A DNA stretch of 64,000 nt from Roseateles_B sp041913905 (GCA_041913905.1 JAYSEK010000001.1:1-64000); one strand, 5' to 3'; counted from the stretch's first letter, positions 40,153-49,500 are shown. The notes: a model not told the origin generated them from the letters alone. Translations and numbers: made by a program.

Positions 40153-41327
40153 GCGCTCACCTCCTGCAGCTGCAAGGCCTCGACGAGGGCCTGGCGGGCC
40201 AGCGCCGGCGCGTCCTCGCGCAGCTTGACGCCCACCGGCAGCGACACCGCCCGCGACAACAGCGACGCCGACTGCGGGAAGGCCTGGGCCAGCTCGCCGC
40301 CATGGGCCGCGGCCAGCTCGGGCATGTGGCTCCAGGTGCCGGCGAAGTGCCAGGTGTAGGCCTCGGGCAGGATCTTGGTGGCCAGGCCGCGTGCCAGCAG
40401 GGCCTCGCGGCAGCGGCGGGCAGTGGCCTGGTCCTGGACGAAGAAGACCAGCGCGTCGGCCGTCTCGTAGCTGCCGGCCGGCACCTCGCGCGGGGTGATG
40501 CCGGGCAGGTCGCGGATGGCCTGCCACAGCAGGTCGCGGTTGTGGCGCTGGGCGCGCACGATGTCCGGCAGCTTGCGCAATTGGGCCAGGCCCACCGCGC
40601 CCTGCAGCTCCATCATGCGGAAGTTGAAGCCGCTGCTGGCGCGGGTGTCCTCCCAGCGCGGCACGGCGGGGTTGTTCTCGTGGCCATGGTCGTGCCAGGC
40701 GGCGCCGCGGGCCCAGTCGGCCTGTTCCTGGAAGAGGACCAGGCCGCCCTCGCCCGTGGTCATGGTCTTGGCGAAGTCGAAGCTGAAGGTGCCCAGGCGG
40801 CCCCAGCTGCCCAGCGCACGGCCCTGCAGCGATCCGCCGCAGCCCCAGGCCGCGTCCTCGATCAGGGCGATGCCGTGTTCATCGCAGATGGCCTTGATCT
40901 CGGGCAGCCGCGAGGGCGTGCCCAGCATGTGGACCACGATGACGGCCTTGGTGCGCGGCGTGATGCGGCGCTTCAGATCCTCCGGGTCCATGTTCAGCGT
41001 GGCGTCGATCTCGGCGCAGACCGGCGTTGCCCGCGACTCGATGATGGCCTCGACCGTCGCCACGAAGGTGAAGCTCTGGGTGATGACCTCGTCGCCCGCG
41101 CCGATGCCCAGCGCGGCCAGGCCCACGCGCAGCGCCGCGGTGCCGGATGAGACGGCCAGCGCATGCGGCGAGCCCATGGCTTTGGCAAAGGCCTGTTCGA
41201 ACTCGCGCACCTTGTAGCAGTCGCCGCGCAGGGCATCAAAGCCGTGGCGGAACAGGATGGCCCCGCGGGCGAAGATGTCCTGGATCTCGGCCAGTTCCTC
41301 TGGGCCCATCACTTCATAGCCTGGCAT
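40149..41327 (-). CDS. kdnA: KdnA-like 8-amino-3,8-dideoxy-octulosonate aminotransferase
   Basis: A 392-residue PLP aminotransferase. It starts MPGYEVMGPEELAEIQDIF and continues HGFDALRGDCYKVREFEQ, which resembles KdnA of Shewanella. The PLP Lys is in FSFDFAKTMTTGEGG, with ALIEDAAWGCGGSLQG before it. KdnA converts the 8-aldehyde of Kdo to 8-amino-8-deoxy-Kdo using glutamate. The adjacent KdnB-type oxidase makes that aldehyde, which strongly supports the call. GGGAG precedes the ATG at 41327. Confidence 0.85.
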   Translation of the reverse strand: MPGYEVMGPEELAEIQDIFARGAILFRHGFDALRGDCYKVREFEQAFAKAMGSPHALAVSSGTAALRVGLAALGIGAGDEVITQSFTFVATVEAIIESRATPVCAEIDATLNMDPEDLKRRITPRTKAVIVVHMLGTPSRLPEIKAICDEHGIALIEDAAWGCGGSLQGRALGSWGRLGTFSFDFAKTMTTGEGGLVLFQEQADWARGAAWHDHGHENNPAVPRWEDTRASSGFNFRMMELQGAVGLAQLRKLPDIVRAQRHNRDLLWQAIRDLPGITPREVPAGSYETADALVFFVQDQATARRCREALLARGLATKILPEAYTWHFAGTWSHMPELAAAHGGELAQAFPQSASLLSRAVSLPVGVKLREDAPALARQALVEALQLQEVSA

Positions 41328-41365
41328 GGTGTCTCCCGGTCTGCTGCTTTGCTGTTTACCGCTGT

Positions 41366-42487
41366 TTACATCAGGCGGAAGAGATCCGCCACCTTCTCCG
41401 GCGTCAGCACGGACTTGAAGTCCTCGCCCAGCGCATTGGTCAGGGGCTTGGCATGCACGATGGATGCCTTGTAGAGCGCCTCGAAGCCGCCCTCGTCCAG
41501 GCCCAGGCAGACGCCCTTGGGGATCTCGACGCGCTGCGCCTCCACCATGCCCCAGAACTCGTCATAGGCCTGCGGGTAGAACTCGCCCATGGCCCGCATC
41601 ACGATGCAGTTGGCCACGCAGTGATGCAGGCCCAGCACCACCGACAGCCCGGCGGACAGCGGGTGGACCAGGCCCACATAGCTGGTGGCGATGGCGCAGC
41701 CGCCGAGGTAGGAGGCCACCATCAGGCGCTCGCGGTTCTCGGGCGCCATCATGTCGCCCTGGCCGAAGACCTGGCGGCAGAGGTTGATGGTCTCGCGCGA
41801 GTAGGCGTCGCCGATGGCGTTGCGGTAGCTGCCGGCCAGCGACTCGATGCAGTGGATGTAGGCATCCATGCCCGTGTAGAAGTACTGGTTGCGCGGCACG
41901 GTGGCGGTCAGCTGCGGGTCCATGATCACGTGATCGAAGACCGTCCAGTCGCTGTTCATGCCCAGCTTCAGGCCGGTCGCCTGGTTGGTCATCACGCAGG
42001 TACGGGTGGCCTCGGCGCCGGTGCCGGAAATGGTGGGGATGCCCACCTTGAAGATGCCGGGGCGCTTGAGCAGGTCCCAGCCCTGGTAGTCGGCCGCATG
42101 GCCGCCATTGCCCAGCAGGTTGGACACCGCCTTGGCCGTGTCCATGGTGATGCCGCCCCCCATGCCCACCACGGCCGCCGGCTGGCTCAGCCCGCGATCC
42201 AGCAGGCTGGCCACCAGGGCGTCGATGCCTTCGGTCTTGGGCTCGTGCTCGGTGCGGACGAACTGCAGCACGTCCTCGTCAGCGGCGCCCAGGCGGGCCG
42301 GGAGGTCCGGCTGCGAGGCAAAGAACTCGTCGACCAGGAACACGACCGCGCCCGCCTTGCCTTCGGCCCGCGCCTGCGTACGGCGTCCGTCCAGCAGCCC
42401 GCGCAGCTCGGCCAGCGAGCCGGCACCGATGTTGTAGCGGCCAACGTTCTTCACGAGCTTGACGCCGGTATCGAGGATGTTTGCCAT
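41366..42487 (-). CDS. kdnB: KdnB-like iron-containing alcohol dehydrogenase (Kdo 8-oxidase)
   Basis: A 373-residue group III iron-dependent alcohol dehydrogenase. NAD-binding GMGGGITMDTAKAVSNLLGN and the metal ligands in GMDAYIHCIES (Asp, His) and VHPLSAGLSVVLGLHHCVAN (two His) are present. KdnB oxidises the 8-hydroxyl of Kdo to the aldehyde used by KdnA. Pairing with a KdnA-type gene 38 bases downstream is the main reason for the specific call. If the partner synthase NeuB is involved, the substrate might be another ulosonic acid. It follows the type I outer membrane gene by 61 bases. Confidence 0.84.
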   Translation of the reverse strand: MANILDTGVKLVKNVGRYNIGAGSLAELRGLLDGRRTQARAEGKAGAVVFLVDEFFASQPDLPARLGAADEDVLQFVRTEHEPKTEGIDALVASLLDRGLSQPAAVVGMGGGITMDTAKAVSNLLGNGGHAADYQGWDLLKRPGIFKVGIPTISGTGAEATRTCVMTNQATGLKLGMNSDWTVFDHVIMDPQLTATVPRNQYFYTGMDAYIHCIESLAGSYRNAIGDAYSRETINLCRQVFGQGDMMAPENRERLMVASYLGGCAIATSYVGLVHPLSAGLSVVLGLHHCVANCIVMRAMGEFYPQAYDEFWGMVEAQRVEIPKGVCLGLDEGGFEALYKASIVHAKPLTNALGEDFKSVLTPEKVADLFRLM

Positions 42488-42548
42488 GTTGTGTCTGGGG
42501 CGGGGGCCCCTGGGTTCTTTGGAAACGGTCTGCGCGAAGCCGTGAGCC

Positions 42549-43883
42549 TCAGCGCAGCGGTGCCATCACGCCGCGCCCCATGGACCACAGCATGGCCACG
42601 GCCTGCTGCCCGTCGAAGATGGCGTTGACGTGCGCGATGCGCAGCGAGTAGTAGTCTGACTCCGAACCCATCACGTCGAACAGGGATCGGCGGCCCAACT
42701 GCTGCCACTGTTGCAGCGTGGCCGTGCGCAGCTGTGAACTGTTGCGCAGGATCTCGGTGATGCGGCGTGCACGGTCAAAGGCCGAGCTGGCGGACTCGTG
42801 CATGTCGATCAGCCGGTAGCGCCGGGCTTCCAGGGCATCCTCGCGCTGCAAGCGGGCGGCCTCGGCGCGTTTGGTGGCCGCATTGACCGAGGCATCCTGC
42901 CCCGGGGTCATCAGCGGTACGTTGACGCTGAAGCCCACGGCCCAGTCGCGCGTGCGGGTGACGCCCTCGCTGGCACTGGTGCCCACGATCGCGTTGACCT
43001 GCGGCTTGGCATTGGCACGCACGCTCTCCACATAGCTACCCTGGGCGCGTGCCTGGGCGTCGAGCTGGACGAGGTCCGGCGCGCTCAGCGCATCGCGCTG
43101 CATGTCCTCCAGCTCGGGCACGCGGGTCAGCAGGTTGGAGAAGCTGGCGCTGGGCGGCAGCTCGTCGCCCACGAAGCGCCTGAGCCGGGTCTCGGTCTGG
43201 CGCAGGGCCGACATCGTGGCTTCCACGGCGAGGTCCGCCTGCAGCAGGTTCTTCTGGGCCTGCACCAGCTCGCTGGCGCGGCCCTTGTCGGCCTTGACGA
43301 TGGCCTCCAGCGAGTCCACCAGGCAGGCCATGCGGCGCACGTACTGGCTGTAGACCTGGGCCTGGAGCAGATAGCGACCACGGTCCAGCGCCAGCGAGAC
43401 GGTCTGCAGCGCCAGCTGCTGTTCGGCATTGAAGTAGCCCTGGCGCGCGGCTTCCGCCAGCTGCGAGCGCCAGCCGGCCAGCTGGCGGTTGCGACCGAAG
43501 TCGAACAGCGTGGTGCTGAGGTTCAGCGCCACGCGGCCCTGCAGGCCATTGCCAGTGCTGACGCCGTTGGTGATCGACCCGATCTGGTTGCCCTGCAGGT
43601 CCAGGCTGGCGCGCGGCTTGCTGGCCTGGCTGACCTCTTCCCAGTCGTCACGCGCGGCCTGCGCCAGCAGCTTGACCATGCCCACCGACTGGCTGCGGGC
43701 CAGCGCCCGGTCCACCAACAGCTGGATCTGCGTGCGCGGGTCCGCATCGCTGATGACGATCTGGCTGGCGGCTCGTTGCGCCGCCGGCGTGTTGGACTCG
43801 TCCTCATTGCAGCGGCCCTGGGCGCTGGCCGCCGTGACGGTGCCCAGCAGCAGGCCCAGGCCGAGGATGCGCAGCGTCGCCAT
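42549..43883 (-). CDS. TolC/LapE-like outer membrane protein of type I secretion
   Basis: A 444-residue outer membrane efflux protein. A signal peptide (ILGLGLLLGTVTAASAQG) is followed by helical OEP repeats such as RVALNLSTTLFDFGRNRQLAGWRS and FSVNVPLMTPGQDASVNAA. It is the last gene of a three-gene type I exporter set (ABC, HlyD, TolC), matching LapB-LapC-LapE order. The ATG at 43883 has GGAG upstream; a TTG at 43898 is also in frame. Confidence 0.88.
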   Translation of the reverse strand: MATLRILGLGLLLGTVTAASAQGRCNEDESNTPAAQRAASQIVISDADPRTQIQLLVDRALARSQSVGMVKLLAQAARDDWEEVSQASKPRASLDLQGNQIGSITNGVSTGNGLQGRVALNLSTTLFDFGRNRQLAGWRSQLAEAARQGYFNAEQQLALQTVSLALDRGRYLLQAQVYSQYVRRMACLVDSLEAIVKADKGRASELVQAQKNLLQADLAVEATMSALRQTETRLRRFVGDELPPSASFSNLLTRVPELEDMQRDALSAPDLVQLDAQARAQGSYVESVRANAKPQVNAIVGTSASEGVTRTRDWAVGFSVNVPLMTPGQDASVNAATKRAEAARLQREDALEARRYRLIDMHESASSAFDRARRITEILRNSSQLRTATLQQWQQLGRRSLFDVMGSESDYYSLRIAHVNAIFDGQQAVAMLWSMGRGVMAPLR

Positions 43884-44030
43884 GGCCTCAGGCTCCAAAC
43901 GGGTGCAGACAGGTCTTGCTCATGCCTGTACTGGACCACAGCGCGGCCGGGAACTTGAGCGGGAAAAAACGGCGCTAAGGCCTGCTTCTCCAAGGCTAGG
44001 GTCGCCTCATGAAAGGCAGCAGCGCGGGGA

Positions 44031-45233
44031 TCAGCGCTCGCGCAGGGCTTCTCGCGAGCGCATCATGGGCCGCATCAGGAAGCTCAACACCGAGCGTTCG
44101 CCGGTCTTGATCTCCACCGTCGCCGTCATGCCGGGGATGATGGCCAGGGTCTCGCCCTTGTAGCGGATGTTGTTCTGCTCGGCCCGGATCAGGGTACGGT
44201 AGTAGCGGCCGTCGCCGCCCAGGGGGTTGGGCTCGCCGATGGCGTCCGGGCTGATCTGCTCGACCTTGCCCTCCAGCCCGCCCAAGGCGTTGAAATCGAT
44301 GCCCGAGAGCTTGATCACCGCGGGCTGCCCCACCTGGATAAAACCGATGTCCGCCGGGCTCACCCGCGCCTCGACCAGCATGCGCGAGCCGATGGGCACG
44401 ATCTCCATGATGGGCGATCCCATGGCCACGACGCCGCCGATGGTGTTGATGCGGATGTTCTTGACCAGGCCGCGCACCGGCGAACGCAGCACCGTGCGGT
44501 CCAGCGCGTCCTTGCGCACCACCTGCTGCTGTTTCATCATGGCCAGCTCGTTCTGCAGCTTGACCAGCTCGCTGGTAGCCTCCTGGCGGAAACGCCCCAG
44601 GCGCTCCACCTTGGACTGCCGCATCTCGTTGACCTGGCGCGTGAGGCGCATCACCTCCACGTCCGACATCAGACCCTTGGCGGCCATCTCCTGCGCCACC
44701 TTCAGCTCCTTGGCCACCAGGGCCGCGCTGCGCTCGATGCCCGCGAGCGACTCCTCCAGCAGGCGCTGCCGGGCCTGGTAGGCCTGCGTCTCGGCGGTGG
44801 TCAGCGCGGGAACGGACTTGAGCTCGTCCGGGAACTTCAGCGGCGTGCCGTTGGCCTCCGCCTGCAGGCGCGCGGCCTGGGCCGTCATGGCCAGCTCGCG
44901 CAGTTGCCCTTCGTTCTGCTGGGCCTCGACCCGCGTGGGGTCCAGGCGCACCAGTTCCTGCCCGGCCTCGACCTGCTGCCCCTCCTTGACCAGCAGTTCG
45001 CGCAGCAGTCCGGAATCCAGGCTGGCGATGATCTGCTCCTTGCCGTCGGGCACCACGCGCCCCTCGCTGCGGCTGACCATGTCCACCTGCGCCAGCGAGG
45101 CCCAGACGATGGCGGCCACGACCGCCGCCAGCATCAGGTAGACGGCCCACATCACGCGCGGCAGCGGCTCGTCCACCTGGGCGGCCGCCAGGCTGCTCAG
45201 GAACAGACCTTCGTCACGGGAGGAAGAAGCCAC
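44031..45233 (-). CDS. HlyD/LapC-like membrane fusion protein of type I secretion
   Basis: A 400-residue adaptor with one N-terminal transmembrane helix (VMWAVYLMLAAVVAAIVWASLAQ), a lipoyl half (GLLRELLVKEGQQVEAGQELVRLDP), a long coiled-coil hairpin, and a C-terminal beta-barrel ending at the conserved GMTATVEIKTGERSVLSFLMRP, the HlyD family hallmark. The start codon is GTG (45233). It sits 20 bases after the ABC transporter gene and links it to the outer membrane protein. Confidence 0.93.
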   Translation of the reverse strand: MASSSRDEGLFLSSLAAAQVDEPLPRVMWAVYLMLAAVVAAIVWASLAQVDMVSRSEGRVVPDGKEQIIASLDSGLLRELLVKEGQQVEAGQELVRLDPTRVEAQQNEGQLRELAMTAQAARLQAEANGTPLKFPDELKSVPALTTAETQAYQARQRLLEESLAGIERSAALVAKELKVAQEMAAKGLMSDVEVMRLTRQVNEMRQSKVERLGRFRQEATSELVKLQNELAMMKQQQVVRKDALDRTVLRSPVRGLVKNIRINTIGGVVAMGSPIMEIVPIGSRMLVEARVSPADIGFIQVGQPAVIKLSGIDFNALGGLEGKVEQISPDAIGEPNPLGGDGRYYRTLIRAEQNNIRYKGETLAIIPGMTATVEIKTGERSVLSFLMRPMMRSREALRER

Positions 45234-45253
45234 TCAGCGCCCTCGTTCGATGT

Positions 45254-47587
45254 TCATACGGACGGCGAGCGCTGCACCGGCTGCGCCGCCGGGTGCATGT
45301 GCAGATTGGAGGCGGCCGTGGCGGCGGCTGGGTCGGGTGCCGCGGGGCGAACGCCGGACAGCGCCGCCAGCACCTGGTCGCGCGGGCCGTCCATCACCAG
45401 GCGGCCGGCGTCCATCACGACGATGCGCTGCACCAGCTCCAGCACCGCCGGCCGGTGCGTCACGACCAGCAGCGTGCACTGCTGGGCCGCGTCGCGCAGC
45501 TGACGCAGAAAGAGGATTTCGGACTGCGCATCCATGGAACTGGTGGGCTCGTCCATCAGCAGCAGTTTCGGGCGGTTCACCAGCGCACGCGCCAGGGCGA
45601 CCATCTGGCGCTGCCCGCCGGACAGCAGGCTGCCCATCTCACCCACCGGCAGATCCCAGCCCAGCGGATGGCCGGCGACCACGCGGTCCAGACCCGTGAG
45701 TTTGGCGACCTCGACCAGACGGGCGGCGTCGACGTCGGGCCGGCCCATGGCGACGTTGTCGCGCAGCGTGCCGTGGAAGAGCTTGGGCTCCTGCGAGACG
45801 AAGCCCACATGGGCGCGGAACTCGGCCGGGTCGATCTGGCGCAGGTCGATGCCCTCGATCTCCACCATGCCTTCGGTGGGCTGGTAGAGCCCGGCCAGCA
45901 GGCGCAGCACCGTGGACTTGCCGCTGCCGATGCGTCCCAGGACCGCGATGCGCTCGCCGGGCTCGATGCGCAGGCTCACGCCCTTGAGCACCTTGGGCGC
46001 CTGGTGCTCGCCGGTCATGGGGTAGGAGAAGCCCACCTCGCGCAGGCCGATGCGGCCGCTGAACTGGCTCATGGGCACGTAGTTGCGGTCCGAGGCGCGC
46101 TCGACGGGCTTCTTCATCACCTCGTCCAGCGACTGCATGGCCGCGCGGGCGCTCTGGTAGCGGGCCGTCAGGCTCACCACGCTGCCCAGCGGGGCAATCG
46201 CGCGGGTGGCGAACATCACCGCGCCGATCAGGCCGCCGGCCGAAATGACGCGGTCCTGGATCAGGTAGACGCCCCAGACCAGCATCACCAGGGTCACCGC
46301 CTGCTGCATGGTCATGGTGAGGTTGTTGGTGAAGGCGTGCATGGCCCGCATGCGCAGGCCGGACTCCGCAGCCACGGCATTGCTGATCTCGTAGCGGTGC
46401 AGGAAGCGGCCTTCCGCGCCCGAGGTCTTGAGGTCTTCCAGGCCCTCCACCACCTCCACCAGCGAGCCCTGCAGCTCGGCCTGCTCGGCCATATTGGCGC
46501 GCACGACGTTGCGCAGGTACTTCTGCAGGAAGAAGGTCAGCGCCACCAGGCCCGGCACGGCAAAGGCCACCACCCAGCCCAGCGGCCCGCCGATCAGGAA
46601 GGTCATGCCCACGAAGAGCACGATGAAGGGCAGGTCCGACACCACCGACATGCTGGCCGAGGTGAAGAACTCGCGCACCGTCTCCACCTGCCCCAGGTAG
46701 TGGGCATAGGAGCCGGCCGAGGCGGGCTTGTGCTCCATGCGCACCAGCAGGGTCTGCTTGAAGAGCATGGAGCCGATGATGAGGTCGGCCTTGCGGCCGG
46801 CCAGGTCGATCAGGTGGGCGCGCAGCTGGCGCGCGAAGAGATCGAACATCAGCGCCAGAGCGGCGCCGATGGCCAGGGTCCACAGCGTGGCCATGGCGTC
46901 ATGGTGGGGGATGACCTTGTCGTAGATGACGCTGGTCACCAGGCCGGTCACCATCATCAGCAGATTGCTCAGCAGCGCGGCCGTCATGGCACCGCGGTAG
47001 TAGGGGATGAAGCGCTTGAGCGTGCCCCACAGCCAGTGGCTGCCCTGCCCTGCCAGCAGCGCATGGTGGCGCGGGTCGGCCTGCGAGACCTCCTTGGGCG
47101 TGGCCACCAGCGCAAAACCGCTGTACTCGCTCTCCAGCTCGGCCTGGGCCACCACGCAGGCCTTGGCCTCCGGCCCCGGGAAGACCACCTCGTAGGCCGG
47201 CTGGCCTTCCACCTCGCGGCGCGAGACCAGCACGCAGGCATCGCCGCCGTTGAGCAGCAGCACCGCGGGCAGCACCAGCGGGTTGATCTCGGCCAGACCC
47301 TTGGCCAGCATGCCGGCCTCGTAGCCGGCTTCGCGCATCATGCGGATGGCCTGGTTGGGCGCCAGCGGCCCCTCGGACGGGGCGCAGGCCCGCAGCGACG
47401 CCGGCGAGCGGGCCTTGCCGTGGTGCTGGGTCAGCCAGACCAGGGCCTGCAGCAGCGGGTCGCCGATCTCCCCTTCCGGCACGGCATGCTCGCGCCCGGC
47501 CTGCGGCTCAGGCGCCGCAGCCAGGTGCAGCGCAGCCCCGCGGGAGGGCTTGCCGCCGTCGAAAAAGGAATCGTGTCGCTGACTCAC
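45254..47587 (-). CDS. type I secretion ABC transporter, LapB-like
   Basis: A 777-residue exporter ATPase. An N-terminal C39-like domain (DPLLQALVWLTQHHGK ... LLLNGGDACVLV) lacks the catalytic Cys and His, as in LapB/HlyB-type transporters that recognise but do not cleave their cargo. Six transmembrane helices follow, then an ABC domain with Walker A GRIGSGKST, signature LLSGGQRQMVALARALV and Walker B LLLMDEPTSSMD. LapB-type systems export large RTX-type surface adhesins. The start is the GTG at 47587 with GGAG before it; a TTG at 47599 is also open. No substrate gene is next to it. Confidence 0.92.
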   Translation of the reverse strand: MSQRHDSFFDGGKPSRGAALHLAAAPEPQAGREHAVPEGEIGDPLLQALVWLTQHHGKARSPASLRACAPSEGPLAPNQAIRMMREAGYEAGMLAKGLAEINPLVLPAVLLLNGGDACVLVSRREVEGQPAYEVVFPGPEAKACVVAQAELESEYSGFALVATPKEVSQADPRHHALLAGQGSHWLWGTLKRFIPYYRGAMTAALLSNLLMMVTGLVTSVIYDKVIPHHDAMATLWTLAIGAALALMFDLFARQLRAHLIDLAGRKADLIIGSMLFKQTLLVRMEHKPASAGSYAHYLGQVETVREFFTSASMSVVSDLPFIVLFVGMTFLIGGPLGWVVAFAVPGLVALTFFLQKYLRNVVRANMAEQAELQGSLVEVVEGLEDLKTSGAEGRFLHRYEISNAVAAESGLRMRAMHAFTNNLTMTMQQAVTLVMLVWGVYLIQDRVISAGGLIGAVMFATRAIAPLGSVVSLTARYQSARAAMQSLDEVMKKPVERASDRNYVPMSQFSGRIGLREVGFSYPMTGEHQAPKVLKGVSLRIEPGERIAVLGRIGSGKSTVLRLLAGLYQPTEGMVEIEGIDLRQIDPAEFRAHVGFVSQEPKLFHGTLRDNVAMGRPDVDAARLVEVAKLTGLDRVVAGHPLGWDLPVGEMGSLLSGGQRQMVALARALVNRPKLLLMDEPTSSMDAQSEILFLRQLRDAAQQCTLLVVTHRPAVLELVQRIVVMDAGRLVMDGPRDQVLAALSGVRPAAPDPAAATAASNLHMHPAAQPVQRSPSV

Positions 47588-47628
47588 GCAGGCTCCCAAA
47601 CGGCCATCAGGTGGGCATCAGGTGGCCA

Positions 47629-49500
47629 TCAGGCCCCCGGGGCCTTGCGCCGGTGCTCCAGCACCAGACGCTCAAACTCATGCTCAAGATCGCGCACCAG
47701 CGCGGGAATGTCAAACAAAGGCGTCTGCCGCCCCTGCTCGCGCAGATAGCGCTTGTAGGATGCCGCACGCGCGGGCTGCCGGCCGATCTGCACGGCGCGC
47801 TCCACATACTCCGGCAGGGAATAGGTCACGAGTTCCGGCAGTCCGACCGCCGTCAGCAGGCTGCCGGCCATGCGCGAGATGTAGCAGCGCCCGGCCCGCG
47901 TCAGGATGGGCGTTCCCATCCAGAGGCAGTCGCTGGCGGTGGTGCCGGCGTTGTAGGGGAAGGTGTCCAGCACCAGGTCCGCCAGCTGGAAGCGCGCCAG
48001 GTATTCCGGCGGCGCCACCCGAGGCGCGAAATGCAGGCGCTCCGGCGCAACGCCATTCTCCTGCGCAGCGGCCTTCATGTTCGCCTCGGCCCAGACGTTG
48101 TCCGCCAGCAGCCACAGGAGACTGCCCGGCACCTGCTGCAGGATGCGCATCCAGGCCGAGAACATCTCTTGCGTGTACTTGTGGTTGTTGTTGAAGCTGC
48201 AGAAGACAAAAGCGTCTTCTGGCAGGCCGTAGCGGGCGCGGTCGGGCATGGGGCCGACCTCGCGCTGCCGGTCGCTGACCTGGTAGCAGTGCGGCAGGTA
48301 GATGGGCTTCTCGGTGCACAGCGGCAGGTATTCCGGCGGCATCACGAAGCGGTCGGCGATGATGTAGTCCTCGCCCGGCAGCGCCGAGGTGGCCGGCAGG
48401 CCCAGGTAGCCCACCTGCACCGGCGCCGGGCGGTAGGCCAGGATGTTGGGGCGCGCGCCGCTGGTCAGGCCCTGGAGGTCGACCAGCACGTCGATGCCGG
48501 CCTCGGCGATCTGCCGCGCGGCCTGCTGGTCCTCGATGGCGCCAAGCGGCATCACGTGGTCCATGGCCTTCAGGATGCGGGCGCGCTGCGCCGTGCCGTC
48601 TTCCTTGCTCCAGCACAGGGCGTGGACCTCGAAGCGGCTGCGGTCGTGCAGCTCGAAGAGCTCGGGCGTCAGCAGGCCCACGGCATGCATGCGCAGGTCG
48701 CCGGAGAGGTAGCCGATGCGGATCCTCTCGCCCGCCGGCCGCGCATGCAGCTGGTGGAAGGGCTTGCCCTTGTACTTGATCACCCGCTCATTGACGAAGC
48801 GCTGGGCCACCATCAGCTGGATGGCCGGGTCGTCGGTGGCGCTGAGGGTGGCCAGCAGCGAGGTGTTGACCAGCAGCTGGTTGTGCGTCACCTCGCCCAC
48901 GGGTTGGTAGATGGGCCACTCGCACTGCTTCTGGCGGATGTGCACGTAATGCTGTTGCACGTCGCCCTGCTCGGGCTTGAGCAGCAGGCTGCGCTTCATC
49001 AGGGCCTCGGATTCGTCCAGGCGGCGCTCGCTCTCGAGCAGCCGGGCGGCGTTGTTCAGCGCGTGCAGCCTAAGGTCGATGGGCTCGGCACCAATGGCCA
49101 TGAGCTCACCGGCGTCATAGACCGCCTGCCACTGGGCCAGGGCCTCGGCGGTCTTGCCCTGGTGCTCCAGCTGGTGGCCCAGATTGAGCTTGGCCTGCGC
49201 GAAGTCCGGATTCAGCGCCAGGGCGCGGCGGTAGACCACCTCAGCCTCCGCATGACGCCGCATCTCGCCCAGCACCGTGCCCCAGTTGAAGAGGGCCAGC
49301 AGGCGCTGCGGGCTTTGGCTGGACTCCACCCAGGCCTCGTAGAGGGCCAGGCAGTGCGCCAGCTGCCCCGCAGCCTGCCACTGGTGGGCCAGGCTCATCA
49401 ACTCCTGCAAGGGCATCGCCCCGGCGCGGGCGCGAGCGATCGTCGCTTCACTTGAGGCGGCCTGGTCCAGCAGTGCGGCAGCGGGTTGTGACATGTCCAT
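47629..49500 (-). CDS. TPR protein with SPINDLY/OGT-type glycosyltransferase domain (GT41)
   Basis: A 623-residue protein. About 230 N-terminal residues form TPR-like helical repeats (LLALFNWGTVLGEMRRHAEA, AQAKLNLGHQLEHQGKTAEAL). The C-terminal 370 residues form the O-GlcNAc-transferase-type GT-B domain: RIGYLSGDLRMHAVGLLTPE, DVLVDLQGLTSGARPNI, PVQVGYLGLPATS and the donor-site LDTFPYNAGTTASDCLWMGTP. Bacterial members glycosylate proteins such as adhesins and flagellins in the cytoplasm. It precedes the type I exporter by 41 bases on the same strand, suggesting that the exported protein is its target. No signal peptide. Confidence 0.88.
   Translation of the reverse strand: MDMSQPAAALLDQAASSEATIARARAGAMPLQELMSLAHQWQAAGQLAHCLALYEAWVESSQSPQRLLALFNWGTVLGEMRRHAEAEVVYRRALALNPDFAQAKLNLGHQLEHQGKTAEALAQWQAVYDAGELMAIGAEPIDLRLHALNNAARLLESERRLDESEALMKRSLLLKPEQGDVQQHYVHIRQKQCEWPIYQPVGEVTHNQLLVNTSLLATLSATDDPAIQLMVAQRFVNERVIKYKGKPFHQLHARPAGERIRIGYLSGDLRMHAVGLLTPELFELHDRSRFEVHALCWSKEDGTAQRARILKAMDHVMPLGAIEDQQAARQIAEAGIDVLVDLQGLTSGARPNILAYRPAPVQVGYLGLPATSALPGEDYIIADRFVMPPEYLPLCTEKPIYLPHCYQVSDRQREVGPMPDRARYGLPEDAFVFCSFNNNHKYTQEMFSAWMRILQQVPGSLLWLLADNVWAEANMKAAAQENGVAPERLHFAPRVAPPEYLARFQLADLVLDTFPYNAGTTASDCLWMGTPILTRAGRCYISRMAGSLLTAVGLPELVTYSLPEYVERAVQIGRQPARAASYKRYLREQGRQTPLFDIPALVRDLEHEFERLVLEHRRKAPGA

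Noticed and set aside
45293..47749. 818-codon plus-strand frame opposite the type I ABC transporter
   Set aside because: It is an antisense shadow; the opposite strand has intact Walker motifs and transmembrane segments.
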